A stretch of 64,000 nucleotides of DNA from Leptodontidium sp. MPI-SDFR-AT-0119 (GCA_020726505.1 JAHLEZ010000002.1:2542001-2606000), one strand, 5' to 3'; shown: positions 12,064 through 23,565, numbered from the stretch's first letter. Made by a program: numbers and translations. Notes: a model not told the origin generated them from the letters alone.

Positions 12064-12807
12064 ATGGCCGAGAGGCTTTCTCTTTCCGGAAATTCCTCGG
12101 ATGCCTCACCAGGCTTCCCTCACTTCTCAAATCTGCCGCCCGAATTGAGAGCTCCTATATGGGAATACAGTTTACCTGGTCCTCGTATCGTCGCCTTTAG
12201 AAACGGTCATCATGTCATCAACATTCCCTGGTGCATCCCGTTGAATCCTGTTGATGCAACACTCGAGACTCTGCTCCAGACTTGCCAAGAGTCCAGAGCC
12301 ATGGTCTTGGGATTCTACCAACGATGCTTCGTAGCGAATATCGGTCGACCAATCTGGTTCTCTGGCAATAAAGATATCCTGCTTTTTCACACACTGCAGT
12401 CGATGGATGAGTTCTTTACCGGTAGCAAGGAAACAATCCGAGCAGATATTACGACTGTTCGCACCGTGGCAGTCGGCACTCCTCCGTCAATGAGACAGCC
12501 AAATGATACGTGGGCACGCTACTTCAAGCCTGAGAATGTAATACCAATGGCGTGGATGCGGTTTGGGGGGTTGAAGGAGATCGTCATGCTGCAGCCGTCG
12601 TTCAGCAACGAGAAATACCTCCAGACGGTGAAGAGTTTGAGGAAAGGGCAGACGAAGATGCAGAACACCATGGCAAGGTTTTCTCGATCCAGAGATCGCT
12701 TTGTTGTTATGAGGAGACAAATCACTGGGAATCTGGATGCGGATGAGGCTGAAAAAGTTAACATCACGACTGAGGATTTTGAAGAATTTTGGAGAAGGGC
12801 TGGTTGA
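12064..12807 (+). CDS. 2EXR-domain protein, intact
   Basis: Single-exon gene of 247 residues. The 2EXR domain (PF20150; fungal, function unknown) opens at residues 21-35 with FSNLPPELRAPIWEY, continues with LPGPRIV, then the LLQTCQESRAMVLGFY block near residue 80 and the DILLF block near residue 110. The C-terminal third is charged and ends in an acidic helix (TTEDFEEFW). The chosen ATG is the first in frame and sits in a GCCGACATGG context. Length is usual for the family (about 220-330 in the copies here). No lesion is visible. Its neighbours are a 2EXR relic upstream and a 2EXR pseudogene downstream on the same strand, consistent with local duplication. Confidence 0.85.
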   Translation: MAERLSLSGNSSDASPGFPHFSNLPPELRAPIWEYSLPGPRIVAFRNGHHVINIPWCIPLNPVDATLETLLQTCQESRAMVLGFYQRCFVANIGRPIWFSGNKDILLFHTLQSMDEFFTGSKETIRADITTVRTVAVGTPPSMRQPNDTWARYFKPENVIPMAWMRFGGLKEIVMLQPSFSNEKYLQTVKSLRKGQTKMQNTMARFSRSRDRFVVMRRQITGNLDADEAEKVNITTEDFEEFWRRAG

Positions 12808-13611
12808 GGTTGAGGATAGAAACCCTGAAATATCCCGCGGTCATTTTGGCTTCTGTTACTCTAATTGAAATGTTTCAATGCTGCGGCAGAAGGTCTTAAG
12901 TCAGAAAATATTTTTCCTTGCTGGAGGGTCGATGACCATTTTCAGGTGTTGTAAATTTGATGGCTAGGAACCCGTAGGACCTTGTTCTGCTTGAAATTTG
13001 CTGCACCTGCTTGCTCTGTTAATGTCGATGGTGCAGCGGTTGCAGTTGATATTCTCAAACAGAAACATCCAAATATCAAAGATGTGCAACTTGGGGATCA
13101 TGCTTGAAGGCTCTTGATATTATCCTCCACAGCCTCCACAGCCGAACTACTTCCTCTTGGTCATTTACTTAACAGTGATTGTTCCCTCTCGTGAGCCTTT
13201 GTCTTCGCACTCATAGCACAGCTTTTTTCCCACCAAATTGTTTCTATTCGTCCTTGGCTGAAGTCTCAATATGTGAGCATGTTCGGCAAAATTGCCTGTT
13301 CGAGCGGTGTAACTGGTTGAGTCTCGAATTAAGCGAATATGGTGTCTGCAGCGCCGAATTTCACAACAACAAGCTCAGATGTCCACAGATCATTTAATTG
13401 CCAGCTCCGAGGCTCCCTCCGTCACTTATATACACCCGCAGATCATGGTCGCAGGTAATTGGCCCAATTAGGTATAGGTCCTACGCTAGCGCGGCGTTTT
13501 CCTCCCACAATCGCCTCGCTTCCCAAGGCCTCAACCTTTCCCCCAAGAGCTTCCTCTTCTTTCATTTGCAGCGTCAATCTCTCCTCTACACTCATTTCGT
13601 CCAAAGGCACC
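12808..13611. other. Intergenic, promoter of the next locus
   Basis: No coding signature. A TATA-like TTATATAC occurs at about 13426-13433, some 180 bp upstream of the ATG at 13612. Minus-strand frames here are shadows. Confidence 0.45.
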
Positions 13612-15555
13612 ATGGGTTGCTGCTTGTCCACTCACGCAGACTGCGGAGGCGGCAACGGAGGAGAGGAGGAGCTCTCGGACTTCTCCTCAGTTCCTCCTGC
13701 ACACCGTTTACCGCTGTCGTCGCCCTTCATTCCCATTGAGATGCCCCCCACAAGCTTACCTGCTACGATGCTGATCTCCAGAGTCCCTTTGCCTACCTCT
13801 CGTCCTGCCCCTGCAGCTGAGACAACTACGACTTCAGATACATGAGCTCCGGTCTCAACAACTCCGTTGTCTTCCTCTGGTCCTACTCGTGCAGCTCCGA
13901 CAGCCTCGGCTTCAAGCGCCGCTGCTTCAGTCTCAACAACTCCATTGACTTCATCTAGTCCTGTTCGTGAAACTCAAACAACCGTCATTAGAATGGGTCC
14001 CGTTTCAGCTACCAGAGCCCCACTGCCCTCCTCTCGTCTCCGTCAGATCCTCCCAGAGATCGATTCCTCAACCGATTCGAGCCCAGTTATTAGCAGACTG
14101 TTCTCCTCTTTCCGTTCTCCTCGACCAGTCCTTACATGCTCGAGCTCTGCTCCCTCCTACCATCCTCTTTGGGTAGCAACAATGGGCTCATGGTCGCGGA
14201 CCCTCGACGCCTCGTCTCTCTCTGGCGCCTACCGCCCCTTTGATAGCAACGCAGAACTCACATTCGAACTCTTCTCAAAGCTCCCTTTCTCTGTACAAAT
14301 GGAGATCTGGAAGTTAAGCCTACCAGGAAAGCGCTCGATCACCATCCATAAATGCTACCGCAGATACACCAAGGCACAACGCGAGGATCCCACACTCAAA
14401 TTGACAGACTTCCGCGCCACTGGTCAATTCATCAAGCTCTTGGCTACCAACAAGGAGGCTCGAGCATACAATATTCAACAATACGGTGTTGCTGGGACAG
14501 GATTTGGTGGACTTGTCGACGCAAACTGCTACAGTCAGCGCCAACTGCTGTTAAACGAAACGCGATTCCCTACCAAAAGTCACACTTTACACTTAACTAT
14601 TTTATTATATTCACGATTACTTATAAGCAGTTCCTTGAGATTAATTCTTTATTATAATATTACACTTAATCCGTAGTACTCCGATTTAAAATTAAAAGAG
14701 GTTTCGCTGAGTTAAGAGTAAACAAGATCACGTGTCAAAATAAAACACGCTTTTCCCTACTAAATCTAGCACAAAATGTACATCTGATACTTTCATGCCT
14801 AATATCTCGCTTAAATAAAGTAACTAATCTTTATGGTTTATTAATAGAATATAGGCCATTTTACAAAAGCAATAACGAATGCGTAAAGAGGTTATGCTAT
14901 TATAAAAGACCTAATAGTACGAGTTTTGGTGTAAAAAGGCCTTTTGATTAACAGCAGTTGGCTAGTACCGTACATTAACCAGAAGTTGGGAGATTTCGTC
15001 ATGTTCGAGGACGTCGATACTCTCTCAGCTTTTGGTCAAGCTTACATGACTACCAGTGGTTCCCTCATGGAAATTAAGCCATATACATTCCCCGCCCGCT
15101 TCTCGTCGATTGATCTCCGCACCATCTACGTTGGCTGGACCCCTGAACCTACCCCGAAGGCAATTGCTCCAGATCTCCCCTCGAAGCCAGGCCGCGATTC
15201 TTGGAATCCAGTTACATAACCCTACGACTACTACACAGGCTTTCCTACTGAACTTGTTCATCTCCTCGAAATTGTGGTTCAATTGGGCGGTGTTACATCC
15301 ATTTGGTTGGTCCACAAATCGAAGGAACTGACGGTTCTCAGACAGTCAGACCTCCCTGCGACAGATGGAAACCCCACCCCGGCTACTATCATCAACAAAA
15401 CATACGTACCATTGTTTATCAACGGTCGGGAAGAGCACGTTGAGTGGGTAAAGTCTCTCGACAGCATGCCAGACTATAAGTGGATGATAATGAGCGCATG
15501 GTGGGTCCCAGAATTCCACGATACCTTGAGAGACGATTTGGAGATAGATACCTAG
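13612..15555 (+). pseudogene. 2EXR-domain pseudogene with MITE and two stops
   Basis: One continuous reading frame runs from ATG 13612 to TAG 15553-15555 if three lesions are ignored: TGA at 13843-13845, a 376-bp MITE at 14573-14948 with its TA duplication, and TAA at 15217-15219. The two stops are explained by C-to-T changes (CGA to TGA, CAA to TAA). Removing the MITE and one TA restores ...RFP-NSSWLVPY... in frame. The N-terminus MGCCLS fits the pattern of N-myristoylation plus palmitoylation and is followed by a long Ser/Thr/Pro/Ala-rich linker. The 2EXR motif FELFSKLPFSVQMEIWKLSL lies about 220 residues in (near 14260-14330). This would have been a long, possibly membrane-anchored family member. 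The lipidation reading is inference from the motif only. Confidence 0.8.
14573..14948. mobile_element. MITE (Tc1/mariner type) inside 2EXR pseudogene
   Basis: 376 bp, AT-rich, without coding sequence, flanked by TA at 14571-14572 and 14949-14950. Imperfect terminal inverted repeats are visible: the left end CCAAAAGTCACACTTTACAC pairs with the reverse complement of the right end, ATCAAAAGGCCTTTTTACAC. The TA duplication and small size fit a non-autonomous Tc1/mariner (Stowaway-like) element. Excision in silico restores the host reading frame exactly, which fixes the boundaries well. Confidence 0.8.
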
Positions 15556-17078
15556 TGGAGATACCCGATGGCTTTGTGCTTACTGGTCTATTCTAGGCGG
15601 ACTATATCTGTTTCTCTGCCTCCTGGATGGTTTCGCGTTGGGTGGAGTTTACGGTTTTTCTTTCACAGTCATGACGACGCACGTCAGGAAGGTCCTTGCA
15701 AAATACTGACTTGTAGGAATCACTTGAAGCCTCTCTAGCGATTAGAGGAATGGAATCTCATAAACGGACATAACTATCGTGAAATCATTCCCAAGCGATT
15801 TTAAACGGTGATAAGTTCCTGCCCCGTGATTCACTTTATGCGGAGTGCCTAAAAGCCTCCGAAAGCTCCCGCAGAGTCCAAAGCGGCAATGTACCCGTGA
15901 TCACACTGTTCTGAACTCTTCCAGTTACTAATTTGTGCCCTTTGAACTCTTTTATCTGCTCTTGATGTGAGTTATGGGTGCAGAGAAGTGCCCATTGTGG
16001 TCTCGAAATGGTGGGAAAACCCGGTTACAACTCTGATGGCAGAAGAAGAGTTTAAGGCTAGGTTCTAGACATTTAAATACCCATAAGACTCAATCAATAA
16101 TCAGCATGGCGTTCACAAAAAGTATATTTGGCATTACATTGTGACTAGCGCCCAAAAAGTGGTCTCTCCTTCACATGTTAATTGATTGATATGACCCGCT
16201 TTTGCCAAGAAAACAATATAAGCGAGAACAGCGGGGTATTTGTTCTTGCAAAGTATTTTGTTTTCTCTTTTCCCTTTACTTTCGGCTTTTTTTGAGACCG
16301 CAAACGCAATAATATATAAACATCAATTAACTTTTAATACATGGTTCTAAGTATCATATCGGCCGAGCTTAACGTTAGGATAACTCATCAACCAACACAA
16401 TATTGACTATTTTTGCTCTTGACAGCAGTCGATGTTAAGCACAACAAGACGACTTAGAATCGAAAATAATATATCCGAGCTAGATTTTTCGAGCTACGTT
16501 TATCCCCCCAGCTGAAAAGACACGAGTTTTTAGCTAGAAGTTGGGGAAATGAGACCTTACCCTTTGAATCCTGCCAATGTTCCGGTGTTGGGTGAAAAAT
16601 CTTTGATTACGTGCTATGAATGTGGATGTGATTTTCTCCCAGCTAAATGTCAATTGAAACGAAAATAAGAACCGTCCGTGGGAGGGAGTGAAACGATGTT
16701 TTGAATACACAGAAATTTTCAAAACCCAGGCGATGTTGCATAACACCCAAAAGCAAATCGCAAAGGGTTCCCGAAAGCGAAAGCGATTTATCAGAAGTAA
16801 AGTCTCGAGAGAAATCTCGGCAACTAGAAAATATATACAGAATTGACTTTGAAGTCAAATGAAAAGAAGCTGCCCAATTCATTCTGAAAAGGAGAAGGCA
16901 GCCCATTCCGATGATGTTAATGATAAGCATTAAAATTTACTCAAAGCAAGCACTGGGGAACTGATATACTGATGTTGAAAAACACCCTGGAAGTACAGCT
17001 ATGCCTCTCCACTTAACAGGTAAGGTTTCCAATCTGTCCATCGAAGCTGCATCGATTCCCATCATAAACATAAGCAAG
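15556..17078. other. Intergenic, no gene recognised
   Basis: About 1.5 kb with only short frames. AT-rich around 16260-16500. No repeat partner or RNA gene was noticed. Confidence 0.5.
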
Positions 17079-18060
17079 CTATCGGTTCTCAGTCAGCACC
17101 ATATCCATCCAATACTCCACGTCAAGTATTAAACTCACATTCTCATACCCTCCATTCTCACCAGTCCAGAAAGCATTATTGTCAGATATGTACATGCAAT
17201 CATAACTGTGGAAAACTCAGCATATCTCCATTTCCAAGTTCCAAAATAGCTTGAAATCCCCAATTTACACTTACTCGGTATTTAAAAGACCAGTAGAAAG
17301 TTTCTGGCTGACTCTCTCCGAGATTCTGTTCCAGTCATGGACGCAATAGCCCTTGTTGTAGCAGATAGCTGCTGCGAAGTAGGGGCGGTCTGGGTTTTCG
17401 ATCCACATCTGGTTAGTGGTCTCCTGGGTGAACTTGCGGCGGGCCTTTTGCGCTCAATCAGTACTGTACTCGGTATAGAATCAACAGCAATCGAAAAGAA
17501 GGCACAAGGAAGAAGAAGAAGAAGAAGAAGAAGAAGAAGAAGAAGAAGAAGAAGAAGAAGAAGAAGAAGAAGAAGAGACTGAGACAACTTACAGAATCCC
17601 AGTTTCCAAGTTCATTAGCTAACTGAACGCCAATCTTTACAGCGGCGCGAATTGCGATGCCGGCTCCGTTACGGGCGCAAGTTTCTCGTTTGGCAGATGC
17701 ATTATTATCATCACGAACGACGAACTTGGAGCGGTCCAAATCGACTGGACTTGTCTGGTGGCACTGTTAGAAATTTCGTGGCTGGCATGTACATCCACCA
17801 GGTAGACCAATAAGCATTGGCGCGAGGTTGTCCCATAGATTGAGTGCAGACTGAGGGCATTGAGATATGTGCTCAAGACCTGAGGCTAATTCCGGGTTAA
17901 CCTCAGAGTTCGAAGAAGCACCCGGCTTGGGGACCACTCGCTTAACTCCAAGAACTGAATTCACAACCTCTCTAGACAACGATAATTGTGCAGGTCGGCA
18001 ACCCATTCTCAAACCCACTGCATAAACCGAGTATGATTGCCCTCCACTGCCAAGAAAACA
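17079..18060 (-). pseudogene. Multi-exon gene of unknown family, probably broken
   Basis: Minus-strand coding signal in several blocks. The first runs about 18053-17606 and contains YAVGLRMGCRPAQLSLSREV and, after an in-frame TAA at about 17767-17769 (CAA to TAA would fit), DRSKFVVRDDNNASAKRETC and VQLANELGNWDS. A GTAAGT donor follows, then an intron-like stretch holding a (GAA)n microsatellite. A second block, about 17454-17284, reads KFTQETTNQMW then YFAAAICYNKGYCVHDWN. It joins in frame through a GTAAGT intron to a third block ending DYDCMYISDNNAFWTGENGG and a TAG at 17079-17081. The first-to-second junction is out of phase by one base. I do not recognise the family. Trp and Cys residues and the hydrophobic start hint at a secreted protein, but this is weak. 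Confidence 0.5.
17509..17576. repeat. (GAA/TTC)n microsatellite
   Basis: About 23 uninterrupted AAG triplets on the + strand. It lies in a likely intron of the unknown minus-strand gene, right after its GTAAGT donor, so that the transcript would carry a long pyrimidine (CTT) tract. Confidence 0.95.
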
Positions 18061-19057
18061 GATAATGACAGTTGTTCACGCTCAGACTTCCAAGCATTCC
18101 CAAGAGCTTATTATCCATCTAAGCTCAACCTGCATGACTAGCCAAAACGGCAATACCGACAACCTGGAGACGCAAAGGGCTTTTCGATTGTTTCAACCCA
18201 TTTTCGGTAATATTCTAACTCAATCTATCTTTAACCTTAAAAGACGGGACGAACAGTTCTCGGAATCCAATACCTGCAGCAAAGACGTCAAGGGAAGATC
18301 GGCTGATGAAGGTGTTGGCCGAAAGGGATATTAGGTCTAGTCCTGAGATGACAAGACCATCTGTTGAAATAGTAAAATGAGGGTAGGGGCACTAGAAATA
18401 AACATCTCAAAGCCGAGATAATCGCAAGCGATAACCATCTCATCTCGTTAAGTCGTGAGGACGAAGCTGATTATCTCTTGGAACTAACCTAATGTTGTTA
18501 CCATTTAGGTCTTTCAAACTTTCCTACTGTTCACAAATCCACCCACCGATTCCCAAGTCGAGTCATAGACACTTGCGAGTAATATTACAGATTAGAGGGA
18601 ACACATTGCCCAGACTTGGCTAGGACTGTTGATATCAAGTGGCGAACTGGAACAATAGAAGTATCTCTATCCAGTTCCAGTACTGACTCCCCCCTGCATC
18701 GACCCTACCATGGGGAAGACATAGAGATAGCGGATTGAAACGCCGGTGTTATCCCACTATAGGTGGGTTCAGTCCGACGGAGAAAATGTGAAATCAAAGT
18801 GCTAAGCAAGACGCGTGTTGACTGTCTGGGACCATAGAGATGGTTTAAGATATCGCAGATGGGAGGGAGAGAGAAAGCTTGATAAAGTGATGTATGTAGC
18901 TGTTCGCAGCGTGCACTTTCTCTCATACTTCAAGATAATATAGGGGGAAAATATTGTGCTAATGCAACCAGAAAAAGGCTTTTATAATTCATCAGCTCAC
19001 GATATTCTATAACACAACCCAACAAGATTTTCTTTCGTCAAACCCAAGTCACCCCAA
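18061..19057. other. Intergenic, no gene recognised
   Basis: About 1 kb between the unknown pseudogene and the 3' end of tryptophan synthase. No coding or structural signal found. Confidence 0.5.
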
Positions 19058-21526
19058 CTAAAATCTCAAATCCCAACCAATCTTCGGTCCCAAAGTAGGC
19101 AATTCATCAGCGACGCTCTGCACATCCTTATCACCTCTTCCACTCAAACAAATAACAATATCTTGACCTTTCTCCATTGTCTTCGCAAGCTCGATAGCAG
19201 CATAGATAGCATGCGCAGTCTCGAGTGCGGGAATGATACCTTCGAGTTGGGAAATGAGGCGGAAACCGATGAAGGCTTCGGCGTCAGTGGCTGCGATGAA
19301 CTTCGCGCGCTCATTGTCTTTCCAGGATGCGAGTTCGGGTCCTACTCCGGGGTAGTCGAGACCGGCAGATACGGAGTGTGTGTCTGAGATTTGGCCGTTT
19401 TTGTCTTGGAGCACGTAGGTGCGGACACCATGGAGGACACCGATTGAACCGCCGCTGAGTGTTGCACTGTGACGGTCTGTGTCGATGCCATCTCCACCAG
19501 CCTCGACACCGAGGAGTTTGACGGATGGGTCGTTGGAGAAGGGGTAGAACATTCCGACGGCGTTGGAGCCACCCCCTACACAGGCGACGACTGCGTCTGG
19601 GAGCTTGCCGCGCTTTTCTTGCATTTGAGATTTAGTCTCGTTGCCGATGACTGATTGGAAAGTGCGGACGATGGTTGGGAAGGGATGGGGGCCGATGGCT
19701 GAGCCGAGAATGTAGTGGGTGGTGTCCAGCTTGACAACCCAGGCGCGCATGGCTTCATTGACTGCATCGCGGAGTGTGCGAGAGCCAGCTTCAACGGCGA
19801 CGACTTGAGCACCGAGCAGCTTGATACGGAAAACGTTCAAGGCTTGACGTCTTACATCTTCCTAAAGGATCGTTAGCATTGATCAAGGCAAGCGGGTAAG
19901 AGTTACTTACAGCTCCCATATAAACTGTACACTTCATGTTGAACTTGGCGCAGACTGTTGCAGTAGCTACACCGTGTTGTCCAGCACCAGTCTCACAAAT
20001 AATCTCTGTCTTGCCCAATCGTCTAGCCAAGAGAATTTGACCCAAAGCATTATTGATCTTGTGGCTTCCAGTATGGTTGAGATCCTCTCTCTTCAACCAA
20101 ATATTGGCACCACCAGCATGTTCGGTAAGTCTTTCGGCCATGTGTAAATGGCCTGGACGTCCCATCCAGGGGTAGTATGATCTGTACTCCTCCCAGAAAC
20201 TGGGGTCATCCTTGATCTTATTAAATCCCTCTTCCACTTCGCGCAGACAGTCCATGAGAGACTCTGGGACGTATTGTCCACCGAATTCTCCAAATCTTTG
20301 GGGAAGTAATGCTGGGTCGACTGGGCCATCAGTGTTAAGGGCTTCAATCTGGTCAACCAGATTTGGTCCACTGGCTTCCTTGATGACAGCATCAACATGG
20401 ACGTTATCTCCACTTGGCTCCTTTGCTCCATTCACAGCTTCAACAATGCCAACTTTCCGAGTCTGACTTCCGTTGACGGCTTTTCTCCGTCCGCAAACCT
20501 TCGCACAGTATTCCTCGACATTCTTTGCTCCCTCGCCAGGCTTCGACTCAGCCAAAGTAATAATGATTTGACTTCCAATGACGACACCATCTGCGATCTC
20601 AGCAACACTCAAGAAGTGCTCTCTTGTACTAACACCGAATCCAACAGCAGCTGGGACATTTCCCGAGTATTCCTTGACTCTTTTCAGTAGGTCAGGAAGA
20701 CCGGTACTCAGAGTTCCAGTTGCACCGGTGACACCCATCCGCGAGACAACATATATGAAGGAGTCGGCGAGTTTGCAGAGAAGCTTCATTCGTGATTCAG
20801 AGGTAGCTGGGGCAATCAGAGGGACGTATGATAGTCTGTAGGAGAAGTTGTTAGTATATATTCCCATAATTGTAGTCCGCCTCTGTTGAGGTAAGTTGGG
20901 TCTGACTCACCCTCCTCTGGTACAGAAATTCCTGAATGTAACAGCCTCCTCGGGTGGCAGATCAACGACAATAAAGCCATTGACTCCTGCCTCTCTGCAG
21001 TCCTTCAATAATCTCTCCTCGCCATAGCTCAACATAGGGTTGTAGTATCCCATGAACAAGACTGGTACTGTCAACCCTCTCTTTCGTGCATCGCGGACCA
21101 TTTGGAGGACTGATGTAACAGACACTCCATTTTTGAGAGCTTGCTGTTGAAGTTGTAAGTATATGGTAATCCAATTGAGTGTTGTGCTCGTACTGTGTTG
21201 GCTTTCTGGATTGTGACACCATCGGCAATTGGATCCGTGAAGGGAATACCAAGTTCAATTACATCTGTCCAGAACATTAGCAGCAATCCCTCAATAGCCA
21301 ATTGATATTCTCACCGGCACCACCAGCTTCCATGCCCAACATAACATCCACAGTCTCCTCGGGCGTAGGATATCCAGCTGTAACATAAGTCACTAGAGCG
21401 GGCTATAAACAGAAGAAAGTTGACGGTTAGCTGTGAAGTGGCGGTATAGAGGGGTTTCTGGTGGCAGATATAGCATACTCTTCCCTCCTCCTTGCATTCT
21501 GCAAACTTATTCTTGAGACCTTCCAT
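19058..21526 (-). CDS. TRP5: Bifunctional tryptophan synthase (alpha-beta fusion)
   Basis: Six exons, all in frame: 21526-21479, 21402-21315, 21264-21194, 21143-20911, 20835-19911, 19861-19058, giving 722 residues (yeast and Neurospora enzymes are about 707). The N-terminal alpha half splits indole-3-glycerol phosphate to indole: [19 protein letters not shown] near residue 20, [13 protein letters not shown] with the catalytic Asp, [10 protein letters not shown], and GVSTREH. The C-terminal beta half condenses indole with serine on [14 protein letters not shown], then [17 protein letters not shown] with the PLP lysine (HK), TGAGQHGVA, and the phosphate-gripping [15 protein letters not shown]. 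It closes the tryptophan pathway in the cytosol. The start [12 protein letters not shown] is the only sensible one. It is divergent from SDHAF4 over a 340-bp shared upstream region. Housekeeping gene, no lesion. Confidence 0.97.
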
Positions 21527-21866
21527 GATTGCGAGTGTTGAGAAATATGTGTAGAGAATCAATGGCAAGAGAAGAGCAATAGCGGGCGGGTGTAGAAATA
21601 TTTGAATGAGTCAATGCAATAGCCGTCCATCGCACCAGGGCAACTTTCGCCCCGCGGCTGAATGCGGTCACCGCCTTGGGCAAGATTATGTAATGTGGAA
21701 CATCGATGGGAGTGGATTGTTGATATGGACCTCACTCCGAGCTCGCCACAGCTCATTCAAGAAACCCGACCGTACCACTAAAGATACCTACAAGTACAAC
21801 ATCGAAGCAATTGAATTGTCGGAATAACCACAAAATCGAAATCCACCATCCAACTACTACAACACA
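21527..21866. promoter_or_regulatory. Shared divergent promoter TRP5 / SDHAF4
   Basis: 340 bp between two outward-reading start codons, so it must hold both promoters and 5' leaders. I see no clear TATA box. No specific factor site is claimed. Confidence 0.55.
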
Positions 21867-22346
21867 ATGTTACGACTCCTCCCACCGAAATTCCTCCTCC
21901 CTTCCCGCCGCTTCTTCACCACCACTTCCATCAGACCAGCCTTCTCCACCGGCCCAGCACCACCACGTCTCCCCCAGAAAGAACAAGAAGAATTCGAGCG
22001 TCTACAAAAAGCATCCACTGGAGCGTTTAGCACACCGCGAACCACCGCCCCTCCCTCAACATCAACACCAACAACTCCCTCTCGTCCTCGTCCGCAGATC
22101 AACCAATCGCCCGCCTCTGCTACAGAAGTCAGGACTGCGGATGCAAATGTAGATGCGAGAATAGCGTCCACGGGGAAGGGAGAGGAGTTACATCCTGATA
22201 TCAGGAGGGGTGCGAAGCCTGAGTTTGAGGGGGAGAGGAATCCGAAGACGGGCGAGGTGGGAGGGCCGAAGAATGAGCCGCTGAGGTGGGGGAGTACGGG
22301 GGAGAGAGGGGATTGGAGTTATAATGGGAGGGTTACGGATTTTTGA
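21867..22346 (+). CDS. SDH8: Succinate dehydrogenase assembly factor 4, mitochondrial
   Basis: 159 residues, single exon. The N-terminus MLRLLPPKFLLPSRRFFTTT is rich in Arg/Leu/Ser and lacks acidic residues, a typical mitochondrial presequence. The middle is low-complexity Pro/Thr/Ser. The C-terminus carries the family signature (DUF1674/SDHAF4): ERNPKTGEVGGPKNEPLRWG, then GDWSYNGRVTDF at the very end. SDHAF4 binds flavinated Sdh1 in the matrix and helps it join Sdh2 while limiting reactive oxygen (established for the yeast and human proteins). The symbol SDH8 follows yeast naming. The gene is intact and in conventional head-to-head arrangement with tryptophan synthase. Confidence 0.93.
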   Translation: MLRLLPPKFLLPSRRFFTTTSIRPAFSTGPAPPRLPQKEQEEFERLQKASTGAFSTPRTTAPPSTSTPTTPSRPRPQINQSPASATEVRTADANVDARIASTGKGEELHPDIRRGAKPEFEGERNPKTGEVGGPKNEPLRWGSTGERGDWSYNGRVTDF

Positions 22347-22612
22347 GAAGGAACCGTGGGAATATTATATGCAAGTGAGGGAGGTGTAGGGACTAGAGCG
22401 ATGGGCGAGGTCCGATGTACCTGTGTATGTTTATTATATTGTACAACACTATAAGATAATGCAAAAGGGACGTGTGGTATGAAATCATTTCTTTTCTTAT
22501 CCTTTCTCTTCTTATTTCCAGTCAACACCGAACTTTTCGACTGGAATGAGCAGGCTTGCCAGTCTCTATAGGCCATCCCTCAATTGAAACCCGGCACATC
22601 TTCATCCATATC

Positions 22613-23565
22613 TCAACGCCGCGGTAGACGAAAAAGCCTCCTCAAGCAATCGTCTGCGTGCTCGAGGCTACATTGAAAACTGCGTATCTTGTACCGCAGA
22701 TCTCGTACGGCTGGCACATCGTGAAGACATGTATCATGTGTATCCGCCCAGACGCCCGACCACTGCTTCCATTCTTTCCTATCAACCAGCTCAAAGGTAG
22801 GCAATTTCAAGTCTTCAAACCTACAGTCCGCGAATCTTTCGTCATCATTGATCGGCTCTCTAATGAGATCATCTCGAGTGGCAGACAAAGGACTATCAGA
22901 CCGGTTGAGAAATCAGTGATAGTCGACTTTGTGATCGCGAGCTTGCCGGGACAGACGTCCGAGTAGAAGAGGATGATTTTCTCCAGTGTATAAAGGTCCG
23001 GGAATTGGAGGAAACTGGCTAGTTGATCGGGCCAGTTGTTCTCGGATTCGACAGTCGCCCACTTGTCGAGATCCATGGCAATGGTTTTTGCTCCGATTTG
23101 ACGGACGAAGTTCAGACCCTTGCAGAGTAGTGTGAACTCCTGGGACTCACCCTGGTAGAAACCGTAGCTTGGACTTTGAGGTACATGCGATACACAATCG
23201 ATCAAGCAGATTTCGACGATCTCTGAACTGCCATCATAGCCAGGGCGACGCGGAAATGGGGTTCCAGAGCGGCGGCCATGTCCCCAAGCACTCCTGGCGA
23301 GGTCTCGAGACAGAGAACAGACGTGAAGTACAGGGGGGTAGTTCGGGACGGTAAAAAAGAATTTCCGCCAGGAATGCTTTCGGAATACGCATTTCCCGGT
23401 AAGCCAGTGACGTGACGCTCTCTCGAGGAACTGGGTGATGAGGCGCGAATCGGCGATGATGATCTTCCAGATGATGATTTGGATCTCCTTCGGAAGTTTG
23501 GTGAATCGTTTGAATTCTCCCTCAGTTTCGGCAGCGCGCTGCTCGGAGGCAGGTAATCGAGGCAA
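22613..23565 (-). pseudogene. 2EXR-domain gene with frameshift
   Basis: The frame from 23565 to 22807 opens with EFKRFTKLPKEIQIIIWKII, the 2EXR motif, and continues through LHVCSLSRDLARSAWG and LEKIILFYSDVCPG. Near 22880-22900 the sense passes to another frame, which continues as RDDLIREPINDDERF and KLPTFELVDRKEWKQW, an ending like that of other family members, to a stop at 22613. No acceptable intron joins the two, so a one-base indel is likely. The apparent start at 23565 is TTG, not ATG. An upstream frame at 23635-23997 with a hydrophobic segment ends at a GTATGT donor but does not splice into this frame in phase. It may be an unrelated ORF or a broken first exon. Probable pseudogene. Confidence 0.65.

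Noticed and set aside
17337..17582. + strand ORF ending in poly-Arg
   Set aside because: The Arg run is only the (AAG)n microsatellite read in one frame; the opposite strand carries the coding signal.
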